DNA of 64,000 nt from Planctomycetota bacterium (lineage in GTDB: Bacteria; Planctomycetota; Planctomycetia; Pirellulales; UBA1268): contig QWOQ01000011.1 in assembly GCA_003669585.1 (NCBI GenBank), positions 1 through 64,000 of the forward strand. Reading direction: 5' to 3'. Both the position numbers and the translations under genes were made by a program. Each line of letters opens with the position of its first letter. Position 1 is the first letter of the stretch. This document shows, piece after piece, positions 43,218 through 52,477 of this stretch. Under the pieces are notes generated by a model that was not told where the DNA came from, ran no database searches, and was given only the letters and a program-made list of their open reading frames with translations.

Positions 43218-43616
43218 TTGGTTATCAATGGACCAGTGTAGAAAAATAGATGCAAGTAAAAGAACATGAAGAGCGATGCAAGACTGTAAGACTGTGTCAC
43301 AACTGCGAGTGTGAACCTTCCTGAGAAAGAGTGCAACGAGACGCCGCTGCAACCGGAATGCGAAAGGATTGGCATTCGGAAATGCCACTTCTCAAGGGCT
43401 CGCTCTCCTCAAACCTATTCGTCCACAAATCGTATGGGAAAACGGGGAAGGAAAAATCAAATGAATGTGTGAGAAATCGAATAAACTATTTTCGCCTTTG
43501 GCAAGACTGTGGGTAAAATCCATTGCGTGCAAAGTGACTCCCCGGGCAGGCTTTTGGTCTGAAAGGTGTTCGGGAAGGGCTTCAATTGAATGCGGTACTG
43601 AAAAGCATGTGAAACA
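43218..43616. other. Intergenic region between pyrE and the nfeD operon
   Basis: About 400 bp separating divergent genes. It includes the open but probably untranslated upstream extension of the pyrE frame (43218-43388). I found no convincing -35/-10 pair, hairpin or small gene. Confidence 0.4.
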
Positions 43617-45827
43617 ATGGGTCCACTTCTTCCTTTAAGCGGAGTGTTTGCATTGCAGAGAATCCTTTACAAACGCGCCAGTCGTGCTCTCTGCGGGCTC
43701 TTTGCTCCAGTGTGCTTTGCGGTTGTTTTTATTCTGATGACAAGGGTGGCCGTCGCTCAGAATGCCGATGAGCCATCTGGAATGTATATCCCAATTCGTC
43801 TGCCGATTGTCGGCACCGTTGACACGCAGGTGCAAGCGACGATTCTGCGTCAGTTCGATCGACTCAAAGGGAGAGATGGGCGTCGTGGAATACTCGTTCT
43901 CGGGTTTGACTCAAGCGGTGAGAATGCCGGAGGCGGAAGCGATTTCGGTCGATCGTTTGAATTGGCAAAATTCCTCTGCGATCAGCGGATGTCTGGCATC
44001 AAGACGGTGGCGTTTATTTCAGAGAGCCTCACGGGGCACGGCGTGCTTGTGGCATTGGCGTGTGAGCAAATCGTTATGGCACCGGAGGCCACGTTTGGCC
44101 CAGCCAACACCAATACCAACGCAACTGGGCCGCAAATCGACGATGCCATGCGTGCTGCCTACAAGCAGATTGCAAATTACCGAAAAACGGTTCCAGAGTC
44201 GCTCGCCTTGGCAATGATCGATCCAAAAATCGATGTGTTGAGAGTCTCGACGGATCAGGGAGAGGAATTTATTCGGTCGGATCAACTTGAGGAAACCAAA
44301 CGCAAACGGGTTGTGCTTGGAATTGAAGAGATTCGACCGACGCCAGTGAGCTTGAGTGGGCGCCGTGCGCGGCAGTTTGGAATCGTAAAAAGTCTTGCCC
44401 GTTCATTGCCAGAAGTGGCAGAAAGTTTGGGCATGCCGGCAAGGCTTCTCGATACGGATCCATCCCTTTTTGGCGATTGGAAGCCGTTGCAAGTATTTCT
44501 CAAAGGGCCCATCGAAGCCCAGAATATTTCGATTGCAACCTCTCACATTGAGAAGGGACTCCGCGACTCCGCGAACATGGTGATCCTTCGGATTGACAGC
44601 CCCGGTGGGTCAACCGAGCAGAGTCTTGTCTTTGCGGCATGGCTTGCGTCCTTTGACGCTTCGAGAGTGCGAACAATCGCCTATGTGCCGAGAGAGGCTC
44701 GCGGAGATGCTGCACTGATTGCCATGGCCTGCGACGAAATGGTTGTTCATCCCGATGCTGTACTCGGTGGTGACGGTGCCGCTTTCGTGGATGAGCGTCA
44801 AGGAGATGCGATCACCGCAGCATGGCGAGAAGGGGTGGCTGCCAAACGATCGCGAAGCTGGTCGCTCCCGGTGGCAATGGTGCGTCCTGGGCTTGTCGTG
44901 AAGAGAGCTACCAAGGCGGATTCAGGCTTCATCGATTATTTCTCCACTGAAGAACTTGAAAGTCGTGCCGATCAAAACGCTTGGACCATGGGGGCTGAAG
45001 TTGGCACTGGACCGATCGTACTCTCGGGTCGCCGCGCGACGGAGTTGGCGATTGCTTCTCACGAAGTTGAAGATTTTGAAGGCCTGAAGCGGGCTTACGG
45101 AATTGGCAATGAGGTCATCATTTCAGAACCCGGATGGGTCGATGTGCTTTTGAATGCATTGGCCGCACCGGGAGTGGCGTGGCTGTTACTTTTGATTGCT
45201 GGAGCAGGACTCTACATCGAAATGCACACGCCTGGCATCGGTATCGGAGGGTTTGTCTCGCTGGTCGCATTCGTCATCTACTTCTGGAGCCAGTATCTCA
45301 ACGGCACCTCGGGCTGGCTTGAGGTGATGCTTTTTCTTGTAGGGCTTTTTTGTTTGGCAACAGAGCTTTTTGTACTGCCCGGGTTTGGGATCTTCGGATT
45401 CGGTGGTGGTTTGCTCATCGTTGTGTCACTGGTGCTGGCCAGCCAGACGTTTGTTCTGCCGTCCAATGACTATCAAATTCGACAGATGCAGTATTCGCTT
45501 GTTGGACTTTTGGGTGCTGTGATTGGAATCGGGCTGTTGAGTGTATTGTTCAGACGATGGTTGCCTTCGATGCCAGTGCTTCATCGAATTCTGTTGAAGT
45601 CGCCGCACGATGGGGTTGATCTGCTCGTCGACGATCATTTCGATGAACTCATTGGACTTGAAGGAGTGGCGACTACGCGATTGTCGCCAGCTGGAAAAGC
45701 GAGAATTGCGGGGCGTTTGGTCGATGTCATGAGTGACTCAGGTCTTCTCGAACCGGGAACTGCTGTTCGGGTAGTTGAAATTCGGGCAAGACGGGTGCTT
45801 GTTCGTCTGATGCATCAAGAGGAATAG
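43617..45827 (+). CDS. Long-form NfeD membrane protein with ClpP/SppA-like domains lacking the expected Ser
   Basis: A 736-aa protein. Signal anchor at about 20-47 (ALCGLFAPVCFAVVFILMTRVAVAQ). Two ClpP/crotonase-fold (S49/NfeD type) domains follow: about 55-250 (IVGTVDTQVQATILRQFDRL; LVLGFDSSGENAGGG) and about 300-480 (KGPIEAQNISIATSHIEKGL; VILRIDSPGGS). In active NfeD the nucleophile sits in a SAGxxIAL block; the matching places here read GHGVLVALAC (near 141) and GDAALIAMAC (near 363), with Gly instead of Ser. Then 4-5 membrane helices (about 515-665) and a C-terminal OB-fold NfeD domain (GLEGVATTRLSPAGKARIAGRLVDVMSDSG). Heads an operon with a short NfeD-like gene (7 bp gap) and floA, the known NfeD-flotillin pairing. 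Loss of protease activity is inferred from alignment by eye. Confidence 0.88.
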   Translation: MGPLLPLSGVFALQRILYKRASRALCGLFAPVCFAVVFILMTRVAVAQNADEPSGMYIPIRLPIVGTVDTQVQATILRQFDRLKGRDGRRGILVLGFDSSGENAGGGSDFGRSFELAKFLCDQRMSGIKTVAFISESLTGHGVLVALACEQIVMAPEATFGPANTNTNATGPQIDDAMRAAYKQIANYRKTVPESLALAMIDPKIDVLRVSTDQGEEFIRSDQLEETKRKRVVLGIEEIRPTPVSLSGRRARQFGIVKSLARSLPEVAESLGMPARLLDTDPSLFGDWKPLQVFLKGPIEAQNISIATSHIEKGLRDSANMVILRIDSPGGSTEQSLVFAAWLASFDASRVRTIAYVPREARGDAALIAMACDEMVVHPDAVLGGDGAAFVDERQGDAITAAWREGVAAKRSRSWSLPVAMVRPGLVVKRATKADSGFIDYFSTEELESRADQNAWTMGAEVGTGPIVLSGRRATELAIASHEVEDFEGLKRAYGIGNEVIISEPGWVDVLLNALAAPGVAWLLLLIAGAGLYIEMHTPGIGIGGFVSLVAFVIYFWSQYLNGTSGWLEVMLFLVGLFCLATELFVLPGFGIFGFGGGLLIVVSLVLASQTFVLPSNDYQIRQMQYSLVGLLGAVIGIGLLSVLFRRWLPSMPVLHRILLKSPHDGVDLLVDDHFDELIGLEGVATTRLSPAGKARIAGRLVDVMSDSGLLEPGTAVRVVEIRARRVLVRLMHQEE

Positions 45828-45833
45828 CTCTCG

Positions 45834-46625
45834 ATGTTGATGCGCTGCGCCGCGGAAAATGTTCGGTATTTTTCTCTGTATCCATCGTCCTTTCATCAAA
45901 ACACGCACGAATTCCCAGAAGCGATTAGAATTTCATCAGACTCGTTCAGTCGAACCTTTTACATCTGCGTTTTTTCTGGATTTTTGCTGATGCTTTCTCT
46001 TCTTTGGCCAATTGTGTTGTTACTCATTGGCCTTGGAGTGATGGTGCTTGAGGTATTCCTTCCTTCGGGTGGAATCCTTGGATTTGTAAGCATCGCGGCG
46101 ATCGTCGCATCGATTGCAACAGCGTTTTTTGAGCATGGACCATTGGTCGGAATGTCGATGCTCACCGTCGCTGTGCTTGCGGTACCGATCCTGTTGGCCC
46201 TTGCATTTCGATGGTTTCCCGAAACGCCGCTCGGGCGTCGCGTTCTTCCTCCCCCCCCGGATGCCGCGAATCTTTTGCCGAATGAATCGGCGCGGAAAAA
46301 GGCGCGTGCGGCGGTAGGATCTGTTGGCGTTGCAGTGTCCCCACTCTTGCCATGGGGACGGGTTGCCGTTGGCACAAGTGAGTTCGATGCATTCAGCGAG
46401 GATGGTCCAATCGATTCTGGAGTATCTGTTGATATCGTCGGCGTACAAGGGGCGGCGATCGTCGTTCGAACCGAAGTGCCCACCGCGACAGCAGAGCCCC
46501 TCAAGCCAGTTGAAGCCTCATTACGGCCATTTCAAAAGGATGCTGGCCCGACTCAATCGGCACAGGCGGTCTCAAAAACACTCGAGGATTTCGACTTCGA
46601 TCAGATTGATCGTTCACCGACTTGA
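45834..46625 (+). CDS. Short NfeD-family membrane protein
   Basis: 263 aa from the ATG at 45834 (GAGGA 10 bases upstream). Homologues usually start straight at the first helix, which would be the ATG at 45990 (211 aa); both are possible. Helices: LLWPIVLLLIGLGVMVLEVFLPSGGILGFVSIAAIVASIATAFF and a third (LTVAVLAVPILLALAFRWF). The C-terminal GSVGVAVSPLLPWGRVAVGTSEFDAFSEDGPIDSGVSVDIVGVQGAAIVVR is an NfeD OB-fold domain, with a 50-residue tail. It lacks any protease domain. It sits between long NfeD and FloA and likely partners the flotillin in membrane microdomains. Confidence 0.85.
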   Translation: MLMRCAAENVRYFSLYPSSFHQNTHEFPEAIRISSDSFSRTFYICVFSGFLLMLSLLWPIVLLLIGLGVMVLEVFLPSGGILGFVSIAAIVASIATAFFEHGPLVGMSMLTVAVLAVPILLALAFRWFPETPLGRRVLPPPPDAANLLPNESARKKARAAVGSVGVAVSPLLPWGRVAVGTSEFDAFSEDGPIDSGVSVDIVGVQGAAIVVRTEVPTATAEPLKPVEASLRPFQKDAGPTQSAQAVSKTLEDFDFDQIDRSPT

Positions 46626-46696
46626 CTGGAGCCAGCCACCGAATAACGATCCATTGGTTGAAATGATTTGCGTCTCCTTCATTCTGGAGTTTTTCG

Positions 46697-47716
46697 ATGC
46701 TGACATTGGTGTTTCTTGGATTGAGTCTTTTTGTAGGGTTAATAGTACTTGCCGTACTTGGTCGGTACTTCCGGCTTTGGCTTCAGTCGTATGCCTCAGA
46801 CTCTGGAATTGGTCTCTTCGATTTGATTGCAATGAGTTTTAAGAAAGTGAACCCTACCGTCATCGTTCGCAGCAAAATCATGGCAGTGCAAGCTGGGTTG
46901 GGCGATTCCAGTGGCATCACAAAGCAAGGACTTGAGGAACACTATTTGTCCGGTGGGCGAGTGCCACTGGTGGTGCAGGCACTCATTGCCGCCAATAAAG
47001 CGAAAATGACGGAACTCGATTTTAAACTCGCTACCGCTATTGATCTTGCGGGGCGTAATGTGCGCGAGGCGGTTCAAACAAGCGTCTATCCAAAAGTGAT
47101 TGACTGTCCAGGAAAGAACAGCGGCCGAGAGTCGCTCGATGCTGTTGCAAAAAACGGAATTCAGCTCAAGGTGCGGGCGCGAGTAACGGTGCGCACAAAT
47201 CTTAATCAGCTTATTGGTGGTGCTACTGAAGAGACGATCATTGCTCGCGTGGGCGAAGGTATTGTGTCGGCTATTGGTTCTGCTGAACGCCATTCGGATG
47301 TACTTGAAAATCCAGACATGATTTCAAAAACCGTACTCGCGCGTCGACTCGATGCCAATACGGCATTTGAGATCGTCTCAATCGACATCGCGGATATTGA
47401 TGTGGGCAGCAATATTGGGGCCCGTCTGCAGGCGGATCAAGCTGAAGCGGATATGCGAGTTGCCAGAGCCAATGCAGAAGGCCGCCGTGCAATGGCCGTG
47501 GCACGAGAGCAGGAAATGCTTGCCAGTATCGAGGAGAGCCGCGCCGCTCTTGTCGATGCTGAAGCGGAGGTTCCTCTCGCCATTGCAGAAGCGCTTACCA
47601 GTGGCAAGCTTGGGATTGTCGATTACTACAAACTTCGGAATTTGCAGGCCGACACCGAAATGCGACACACCATTTCCACCGTCGGTGTAAGCGGCGTTGC
47701 AGCACAGACGTCGTGA
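46697..47716 (+). CDS. floA: Flotillin-like protein FloA (SPFH family)
   Basis: A 339-aa protein matching FloA almost along its whole length: N-terminal hairpin membrane segment (about 3-26), [20 protein letters not shown], the SPFH core ([67 protein letters not shown]), and a C-terminal Ala/Glu-rich coiled-coil ([30 protein letters not shown]), ending in HTISTVG-like residues. FloA organises functional membrane microdomains and affects membrane fluidity. It follows the two NfeD genes, the same order as yqeZ-floA in Bacillus. Confidence 0.95.
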   Translation: MLTLVFLGLSLFVGLIVLAVLGRYFRLWLQSYASDSGIGLFDLIAMSFKKVNPTVIVRSKIMAVQAGLGDSSGITKQGLEEHYLSGGRVPLVVQALIAANKAKMTELDFKLATAIDLAGRNVREAVQTSVYPKVIDCPGKNSGRESLDAVAKNGIQLKVRARVTVRTNLNQLIGGATEETIIARVGEGIVSAIGSAERHSDVLENPDMISKTVLARRLDANTAFEIVSIDIADIDVGSNIGARLQADQAEADMRVARANAEGRRAMAVAREQEMLASIEESRAALVDAEAEVPLAIAEALTSGKLGIVDYYKLRNLQADTEMRHTISTVGVSGVAAQTS

Positions 47717-47805
47717 TTCAATCTTCGTAAAAGGATGAGACTGAAAATCGTGCGAGTTCACAAAATCTCATGCGATGAACAACAATAAAACTGAGTGCAA
47801 CGACA

Positions 47806-48495
47806 GTGTCCATTGAACACATTCATTTCGAGATATTTGCCGCAAACCTTGACTGGCTCGAGGTATGTTTGCCGATGTTGTTCGTTGGATTCTGGATCGT
47901 TTCTCAAGCAGTGGCAATCTTTCGAAAAATCGCTGGTGCAGGCGTGGAAAAACCCGCTGGCAGAATCAACATGCCAGTTCCAGCGAAGGGCGAACGCGTT
48001 TTTGTCGACGGGCAAGTAGATATCAGTCGGCAGATTGAGGATTTTCTCTCGCAGAGGATTGAAAGTGCCAAGACTCAGTCGCCACCAGTCTTGCGTTCAC
48101 CTGCGAGTCCAAGGCAGGAGCAGAATCGTTCATTGGTTGTCAAGAAAACACCTCGGCCTAGCCAACGAAAAGGAACCGTGAAGCCTCCTGCGCTACCTGC
48201 CAAGAGTGCATCAGAAAAGTTGCCTCTCTCGGATTCAGTTCAGCCTGTCAATGCAATGGACTCTGGCACCACCGATGTCGGCAGGCACGTCTCGGAAATA
48301 TTTTCTCACAAACTGAGTCATTTGAGTCACTTACAAGGAACACTCTCCCAAGGTTCACAACTCGAAAACCAGGAAGGTTCGCCTTTGTCAAATGTTCCTG
48401 GAGTACATATTGCTGCAATGCTTCGCAATCCGGCCACAATTCTCAGTATCGTGGCCCTTCGTGAGATTCTCGATCGACCCGTGCATCGCTGGTAA
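47806..48495 (+). CDS. Uncharacterised membrane protein at the end of the NfeD-flotillin operon
   Basis: 229 aa from a GTG at 47806. A membrane helix is at about 18-40 (WLEVCLPMLFVGFWIVSQAVAIF). The middle (60-170) is Pro/Ser/Lys-rich and probably disordered. The last 30 residues (GVHIAAMLRNPATILSIVALREILDRPVHRW) look like a short conserved recognition segment. I recognise no family. Position 89 bp after floA on the same strand suggests co-transcription and a role as a flotillin-associated membrane adaptor, by context only. Confidence 0.65.
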   Translation: MSIEHIHFEIFAANLDWLEVCLPMLFVGFWIVSQAVAIFRKIAGAGVEKPAGRINMPVPAKGERVFVDGQVDISRQIEDFLSQRIESAKTQSPPVLRSPASPRQEQNRSLVVKKTPRPSQRKGTVKPPALPAKSASEKLPLSDSVQPVNAMDSGTTDVGRHVSEIFSHKLSHLSHLQGTLSQGSQLENQEGSPLSNVPGVHIAAMLRNPATILSIVALREILDRPVHRW

Positions 48496-48559
48496 GAGCG
48501 CACTGGTCGGAGTTCGGTATTCTCACCCCTGAAATAATCATCACAGTGGGAGAGAACGC

Positions 48560-49516
48560 ATGAGTCACCATGTCGATAGAATTGCACCGGCCATCTGTCT
48601 TCCAAAAGTGACACGGTTGGGATGGATTGGAACCGGAGTGATGGGTCGAAGCATGTGCGGTCGACTGCTTGACGCCGGATTTTCTGTCACGCTTTTTACT
48701 CGGACTCCCGAAAAGGCGCAGGACCTTCTTGCACGAGGTGCTCAGTGGGCAGCATCTCCGAGGGCCGCTGCGCAAGTGAGCGACGTGGTATTTTCGATTG
48801 TCGGATATCCGGAAGACGTACGAGAAGTTGTGCTCGGTGAGCAGGGTGTTCTGCGAGGGCTTCTGCCGGGAAGCATTCTGGTCGACTGTACGACAAGCGA
48901 TCCTGCGCTTGCGATTGAAATTGACAAAGTCGGTCGCAGCCACCGTGTCTGGTGCTTGGATGCGCCTGTGTCGGGCGGAGACATTGGCGCACGAGAAGGA
49001 CGTTTAACGGTGATGGTAGGAGGGGACGACGCAGTTCGCCTCGCATTGACTGAATGCTGGAAAGTACTCGCATCGAATGTGGTCGCTTGTGGTCCTGCGG
49101 GAAATGGACAACACACCAAGCTCGTGAATCAGATTGCAATCGCCTCGGGCATGATCGGCGTATGCGAAGCAATGCTCTACGCACATCAAGCGGGACTCGA
49201 TCTGGAAAAAACGCTCGCGGCGATCTCTCCGGGAGCTGCCGGAAGCTGGTCACTTTCGAATCTCGCACCGAGAATTGTAAATGGAAACTTTTCTCCTGGA
49301 TTCATGGTCGAACATTTTGTGAAGGATATGGGGCTGGCACTTCTGGAGTGTCGACGCATGCGACTATCCCTTCCCGGTCTCGAACTTGCCCATTCTTTGT
49401 ACGAATCACTCCAGCAGGGGGGGCATGGTCGACTCGGCACTCAGTCGCTCGTGCTGGCGCTAGCAAAGATTTCGCAGAGTCCTTGGCCGAAACTTGATCC
49501 TTCTCAAATCCCCTGA
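48560..49516 (+). CDS. 3-hydroxyisobutyrate-dehydrogenase-type NAD(P)-dependent oxidoreductase
   Basis: A 318-aa enzyme of the beta-hydroxyacid dehydrogenase family. The dinucleotide loop GWIGTGVMGRSM is near 20-32. LFTRTPEKAQDL after strand 2 begins with Arg-Thr, which favours NADP. Substrate-binding DAPVSGGDIGAREGRL, and catalytic Lys in GNGQHTKLVNQ, are intact. FMVEHFVKDMGLALLE is the usual C-terminal-domain helix. The substrate (hydroxyisobutyrate, tartronate semialdehyde or similar) cannot be chosen from sequence. It stands alone after the NfeD operon. Confidence 0.9.
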   Translation: MSHHVDRIAPAICLPKVTRLGWIGTGVMGRSMCGRLLDAGFSVTLFTRTPEKAQDLLARGAQWAASPRAAAQVSDVVFSIVGYPEDVREVVLGEQGVLRGLLPGSILVDCTTSDPALAIEIDKVGRSHRVWCLDAPVSGGDIGAREGRLTVMVGGDDAVRLALTECWKVLASNVVACGPAGNGQHTKLVNQIAIASGMIGVCEAMLYAHQAGLDLEKTLAAISPGAAGSWSLSNLAPRIVNGNFSPGFMVEHFVKDMGLALLECRRMRLSLPGLELAHSLYESLQQGGHGRLGTQSLVLALAKISQSPWPKLDPSQIP

Positions 49517-49643
49517 ACCTCCCCAATCGATTCTCAATACTCGGTTTTGACGGTGTTGAAGGAGTCTGGGTGGATTGAAGCTCAGTCGGTCGCCCAGGCA
49601 CGATCGACATTCGCACGTTCCGGTCTTGGCGTAAGGAGGTGAG

Positions 49644-49778
49644 GTGAATTACAAGTCGTTTGATCGCTTTTCAAGGAGCGGGAATCCGCAGGACGCGTGG
49701 ACGAGGACGCCCAAGCCTCGTCTGCGCGTCGGCGAGACGACGTGCAGACGATTGTCGTTCTCAAAAAAGTTCTTATAG
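49644..49778 (+). CDS. Possible 44-aa small ORF with a very strong Shine-Dalgarno
   Basis: A GTG at 49644 follows AAGGAGGTGA (49633-49642), a perfect 10-base complement to the usual 3' end of 16S rRNA. The frame runs 44 codons to TAG at 49776. The peptide is basic (MNYKSFDRFSRSGN start; RRLSFSKKFL end) with no known motif. It ends 32 bp before the next gene and could be a leader peptide. The close spacing and short length keep this speculative. Confidence 0.25.
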   Translation: MNYKSFDRFSRSGNPQDAWTRTPKPRLRVGETTCRRLSFSKKFL

Positions 49779-49779
49779 A
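49752..49779 (+). promoter_or_regulatory. Candidate promoter for the SH3-like protein gene
   Basis: TTGTCG (49752-49757), 16-base spacer, TATAGA (49774-49779). The start codon of the next gene is 32 bases downstream of the -10, giving a leader of about 25 bases. Confidence 0.35.
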
Positions 49780-49810
49780 GTGGTGAACGAACACTGGTAG
49801 CGTTTTTGTT

Positions 49811-51214
49811 ATGACTGTTTTTTCAAGTCACTGGTACGAATTGTCGTGTGGCATAAAAACACGTTTGAACGCGTCGTTTGTTTTTTTGATCGCGACGATT
49901 GCACTGTTCTCGACGTTGACAATAGTGATTGCGGCGGAACGTGATGGAAAAAAAAGACAAACAAGTTTTCCATGTACTGTCAAAGTTCGCACGAATGATG
50001 CCTATCTACGATGCGGACCAGGCGACGACTACTATCCGACAGAGCGACTGAGTCGTGGCAGCAGTCTTGATATATGGGCGATCGATACATCGGGATACTG
50101 CGCTGTGCGCCCCGTAGAGGGAAGTTTTTCTTGGGTTCGCGCGTCGGAAATCGAGGATGATCCATCTGATCCCAGACTCGGCGTGATTGTCGCCGATGGC
50201 GCCATTGCAAGAATTGGATCTCAGATCAATCCACTTCGCCATGTCACGCAAATTCGACTTGAAGCCGGTGAACGTGTTGTGGTGATCGAACAAGTGAGGA
50301 TTGATCAAGGACGTCACGTAGGTCTCTGGTACCGGATCGAACCGCCTGCAGGCGAGTTTCGCTTTGCACGCCTTCGAGATCTCAACGTGCCAGCTGAATT
50401 GCTCCCGCCACAGCCAGTAGATGAAACCGATGTGGTAGCACTTGTGGCAGGAGAAATGCCAAGCAGCAGACCGGTGGCAACTGCTCCCCCAGTCTTGCAA
50501 CCGGCACCCGGTGGATGGTTTCCCCAAGGAGCAGCTGTGTTTGATCCAGCGGCTCGAGTGATCCCGCCTGTCGCCGTCTCGGGAACGATGTCATCGGGGG
50601 ATGAACTTGCCGACATTGATCTCGCACTTTCGCTCGCGGTGAGTGGTCCAGTGGAATCATGGAATTTGGCAACCATTGCTCAACGAATCGAAACTGCAAA
50701 GCTGCGAACAGCTTCTCCGGTAGAAAAAGTTCGTGCTGATTCGATTGCTCTGAGAATCGCTAAGTTTGAGGAGATTCATTCTCGCCACATGAAACTTGCC
50801 GTGGTCGATCCGAAGAAAACACCCGCACTTCGTTTGGGAGGCATGTGGTCGAGTCTCGGTGCGATTGGATCCCGACCGATTCGACCAGGAGTCTTACCCG
50901 GCGGAGCACCGGCTGACGGACGTCCAAATTGGACGCCTTTGGATACCTCCGAAACGACAGGGCGTCTGGCAACAGTCATTTCACGTAGGCCGGAGGCTCC
51001 ACGATGGGCTCTGGTGGATGAAAATAACCAAGTCTTGGTCTTTGTGACTCCTTCGGAGAGCGTGAACTTAGCGCCGCTGGTAGGACAGCAGGTGTCGATC
51101 AAAGGGCAGCGAGGATATATGCCCGAATACCGGCGGCCCTATGTAGTGGCATCCGAGGCCAGACCACGATTAGCGAAGGCCGACGTGGGAACCAAGACGA
51201 CTCCGCGTCAGTAA
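49811..51214 (+). CDS. Exported protein with bacterial SH3-like domain
   Basis: A 467-aa protein. Residues 20-42 (NASFVFLIATIALFSTLTIVIAAE) are a signal peptide or anchor. VKVRTNDAYLRCGPGDDYYPTERLSRGSSLDIWAIDTSGYCAVRPVEGSFSWVRASEIE (about 57-117) is an SH3b domain of the wall-binding or ligand-binding kind, and residues 125-195 resemble a second copy (IARIGSQINPLRHVTQIRLEAGERVVVIEQ; WYRIEPPAGEFRFARLRDL). The middle is Pro-rich. The C-terminal VSIKGQRGYMPEYRRPYVVASE segment resembles an OB-like nucleotide-free fold, seen also in other planctomycete exported proteins. Function unknown; cell-surface binding is a guess. Confidence 0.75.
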   Translation: MTVFSSHWYELSCGIKTRLNASFVFLIATIALFSTLTIVIAAERDGKKRQTSFPCTVKVRTNDAYLRCGPGDDYYPTERLSRGSSLDIWAIDTSGYCAVRPVEGSFSWVRASEIEDDPSDPRLGVIVADGAIARIGSQINPLRHVTQIRLEAGERVVVIEQVRIDQGRHVGLWYRIEPPAGEFRFARLRDLNVPAELLPPQPVDETDVVALVAGEMPSSRPVATAPPVLQPAPGGWFPQGAAVFDPAARVIPPVAVSGTMSSGDELADIDLALSLAVSGPVESWNLATIAQRIETAKLRTASPVEKVRADSIALRIAKFEEIHSRHMKLAVVDPKKTPALRLGGMWSSLGAIGSRPIRPGVLPGGAPADGRPNWTPLDTSETTGRLATVISRRPEAPRWALVDENNQVLVFVTPSESVNLAPLVGQQVSIKGQRGYMPEYRRPYVVASEARPRLAKADVGTKTTPRQ

Positions 51215-51292
51215 ACAGGGAGAGCGTCGAGCGCGTTGAGAGCCGGACTTGAGACACACAAGTACGAAAGATACCAAAGAGTCAATCGATTC

Positions 51293-52228
51293 TTATCGCA
51301 TCGGAGACGGGCCCTGTTTCTCAAGTTCATCTGCTGGGATCCATCGGGATGCAAGTTCAAAATTCATTCGGTTTACGGTGACTTCGTCGAGACTCAATCT
51401 CGCCTGCCGTTCATCCCCTCCAATCGTGCGTGCGATGTGTGCCAATCGTTCCCGTTCAACGGCATTCACACGGTCGAGCTGGTTTGCAAGCGCAGCGACT
51501 CCGGCGGGATTTTTTCGCGCAGCTTCTGAAAGAGCTGATATAAAAAGCGAAATCTCATGAATGTTATGAGAGGCTGAAAGCACGATCAACGGCTGCAGCG
51601 TTCGTGTTACGAATTCAAGACCCGCACCATCCATGTTTAAGAAGGTATCGATCTGCAACGATTCCTTATGCACGGCGCCAACTTCTCCTTGGAGAGGCTG
51701 ATGACGCACCAGCAGCATGCATGTTCCCGAGAGAACCTTAGGAGCAAGTGATCCGTTGTAGGCCCCACGACCCAGAAAAAGAAGCAGCCCCTTCTCCTGA
51801 TAGATGAGTTGAAACGTTCCGACGGTTCCGTAGCCATCAGCGAAACGCCATTGATCTGGCCCGAGCGAGTCGAGCGAGAGTTTGCTGATGTTAAGGACAC
51901 GCCAGATATCAACGATGGAGTCAGGATGGTGAAGCGAGAACTCAAGCAGATCAGGATGACACGCGACTGTCTGCACTGGTAGTCGGCGATAGAGCGTGGT
52001 CGAACGCACGCATTCATTCACCGCTTCTCGATGAGCAATCGTCAGGCGATGAAGAGGGATCGCTTCGACGGCCTCACGTTTTGCCGTACGACTTGATGAC
52101 CCAGAAGCCAGAATGGTTTTTGATGCATCCGCTGCAGTTGCATCATGAGTCCAGTTGGATAGAACGATTCCGAAGAATCCTGTTGCACAAAGCAACGAGA
52201 ATCGACGAAAAAAGAGAAAACACAGCAT
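51293..52228 (-). CDS. Secreted protein of unknown function
   Basis: A 311-aa protein with an N-terminal signal peptide (FFRRFSLLCATGFFGIVLSNWTHDATA). A G-rich ribosome-site candidate precedes the ATG. The conserved-looking core runs from LHRLTIAHREAVNECVRSTTLYRRLPVQTVACHPDLLEFSLHHPDSIVDIWRVLNISKLSL through GPDQWRFADGYGTVGTFQLIYQ and ALSGTCMLLVRHQ-like strands. The C-terminal 100 residues are helical. No catalytic motif or known domain was recognised. It is convergent with the SH3-like gene and divergent from the MMPL transporter. Confidence 0.7.
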   Translation of the reverse strand: MLCFLFFRRFSLLCATGFFGIVLSNWTHDATAADASKTILASGSSSRTAKREAVEAIPLHRLTIAHREAVNECVRSTTLYRRLPVQTVACHPDLLEFSLHHPDSIVDIWRVLNISKLSLDSLGPDQWRFADGYGTVGTFQLIYQEKGLLLFLGRGAYNGSLAPKVLSGTCMLLVRHQPLQGEVGAVHKESLQIDTFLNMDGAGLEFVTRTLQPLIVLSASHNIHEISLFISALSEAARKNPAGVAALANQLDRVNAVERERLAHIARTIGGDERQARLSLDEVTVNRMNFELASRWIPADELEKQGPSPMR

Positions 52229-52477
52229 TGAAAGCCCCCCCGAGCTTTGATGAAGACAGTTCGATCAGGAGAAGTTTTCGGTTGAAGTGGAGTCTTCCGG
52301 CCAGTCAATCTCATCGAAATTCTGAAGACCTTGCCTGTCTTGCCCCGTTTGCCAGATCGGTTGCAACGTGGGTTGGTCAGAGCACCGAATGTTCCTACCA
52401 TCGCATTTCGTATGCCCGGGTCGTTTGCCGCCCCGGTGGCTCTCTGAGATAAGGATCAACCGGAAGGTCTTTGGCGA

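Noticed and set aside
43218..43388. N-terminal extension of the pyrE frame with a hydrophobic stretch
   Set aside because: PyrE is cytoplasmic and of fixed length; the extension lacks a ribosome site, so it was left out of the gene.
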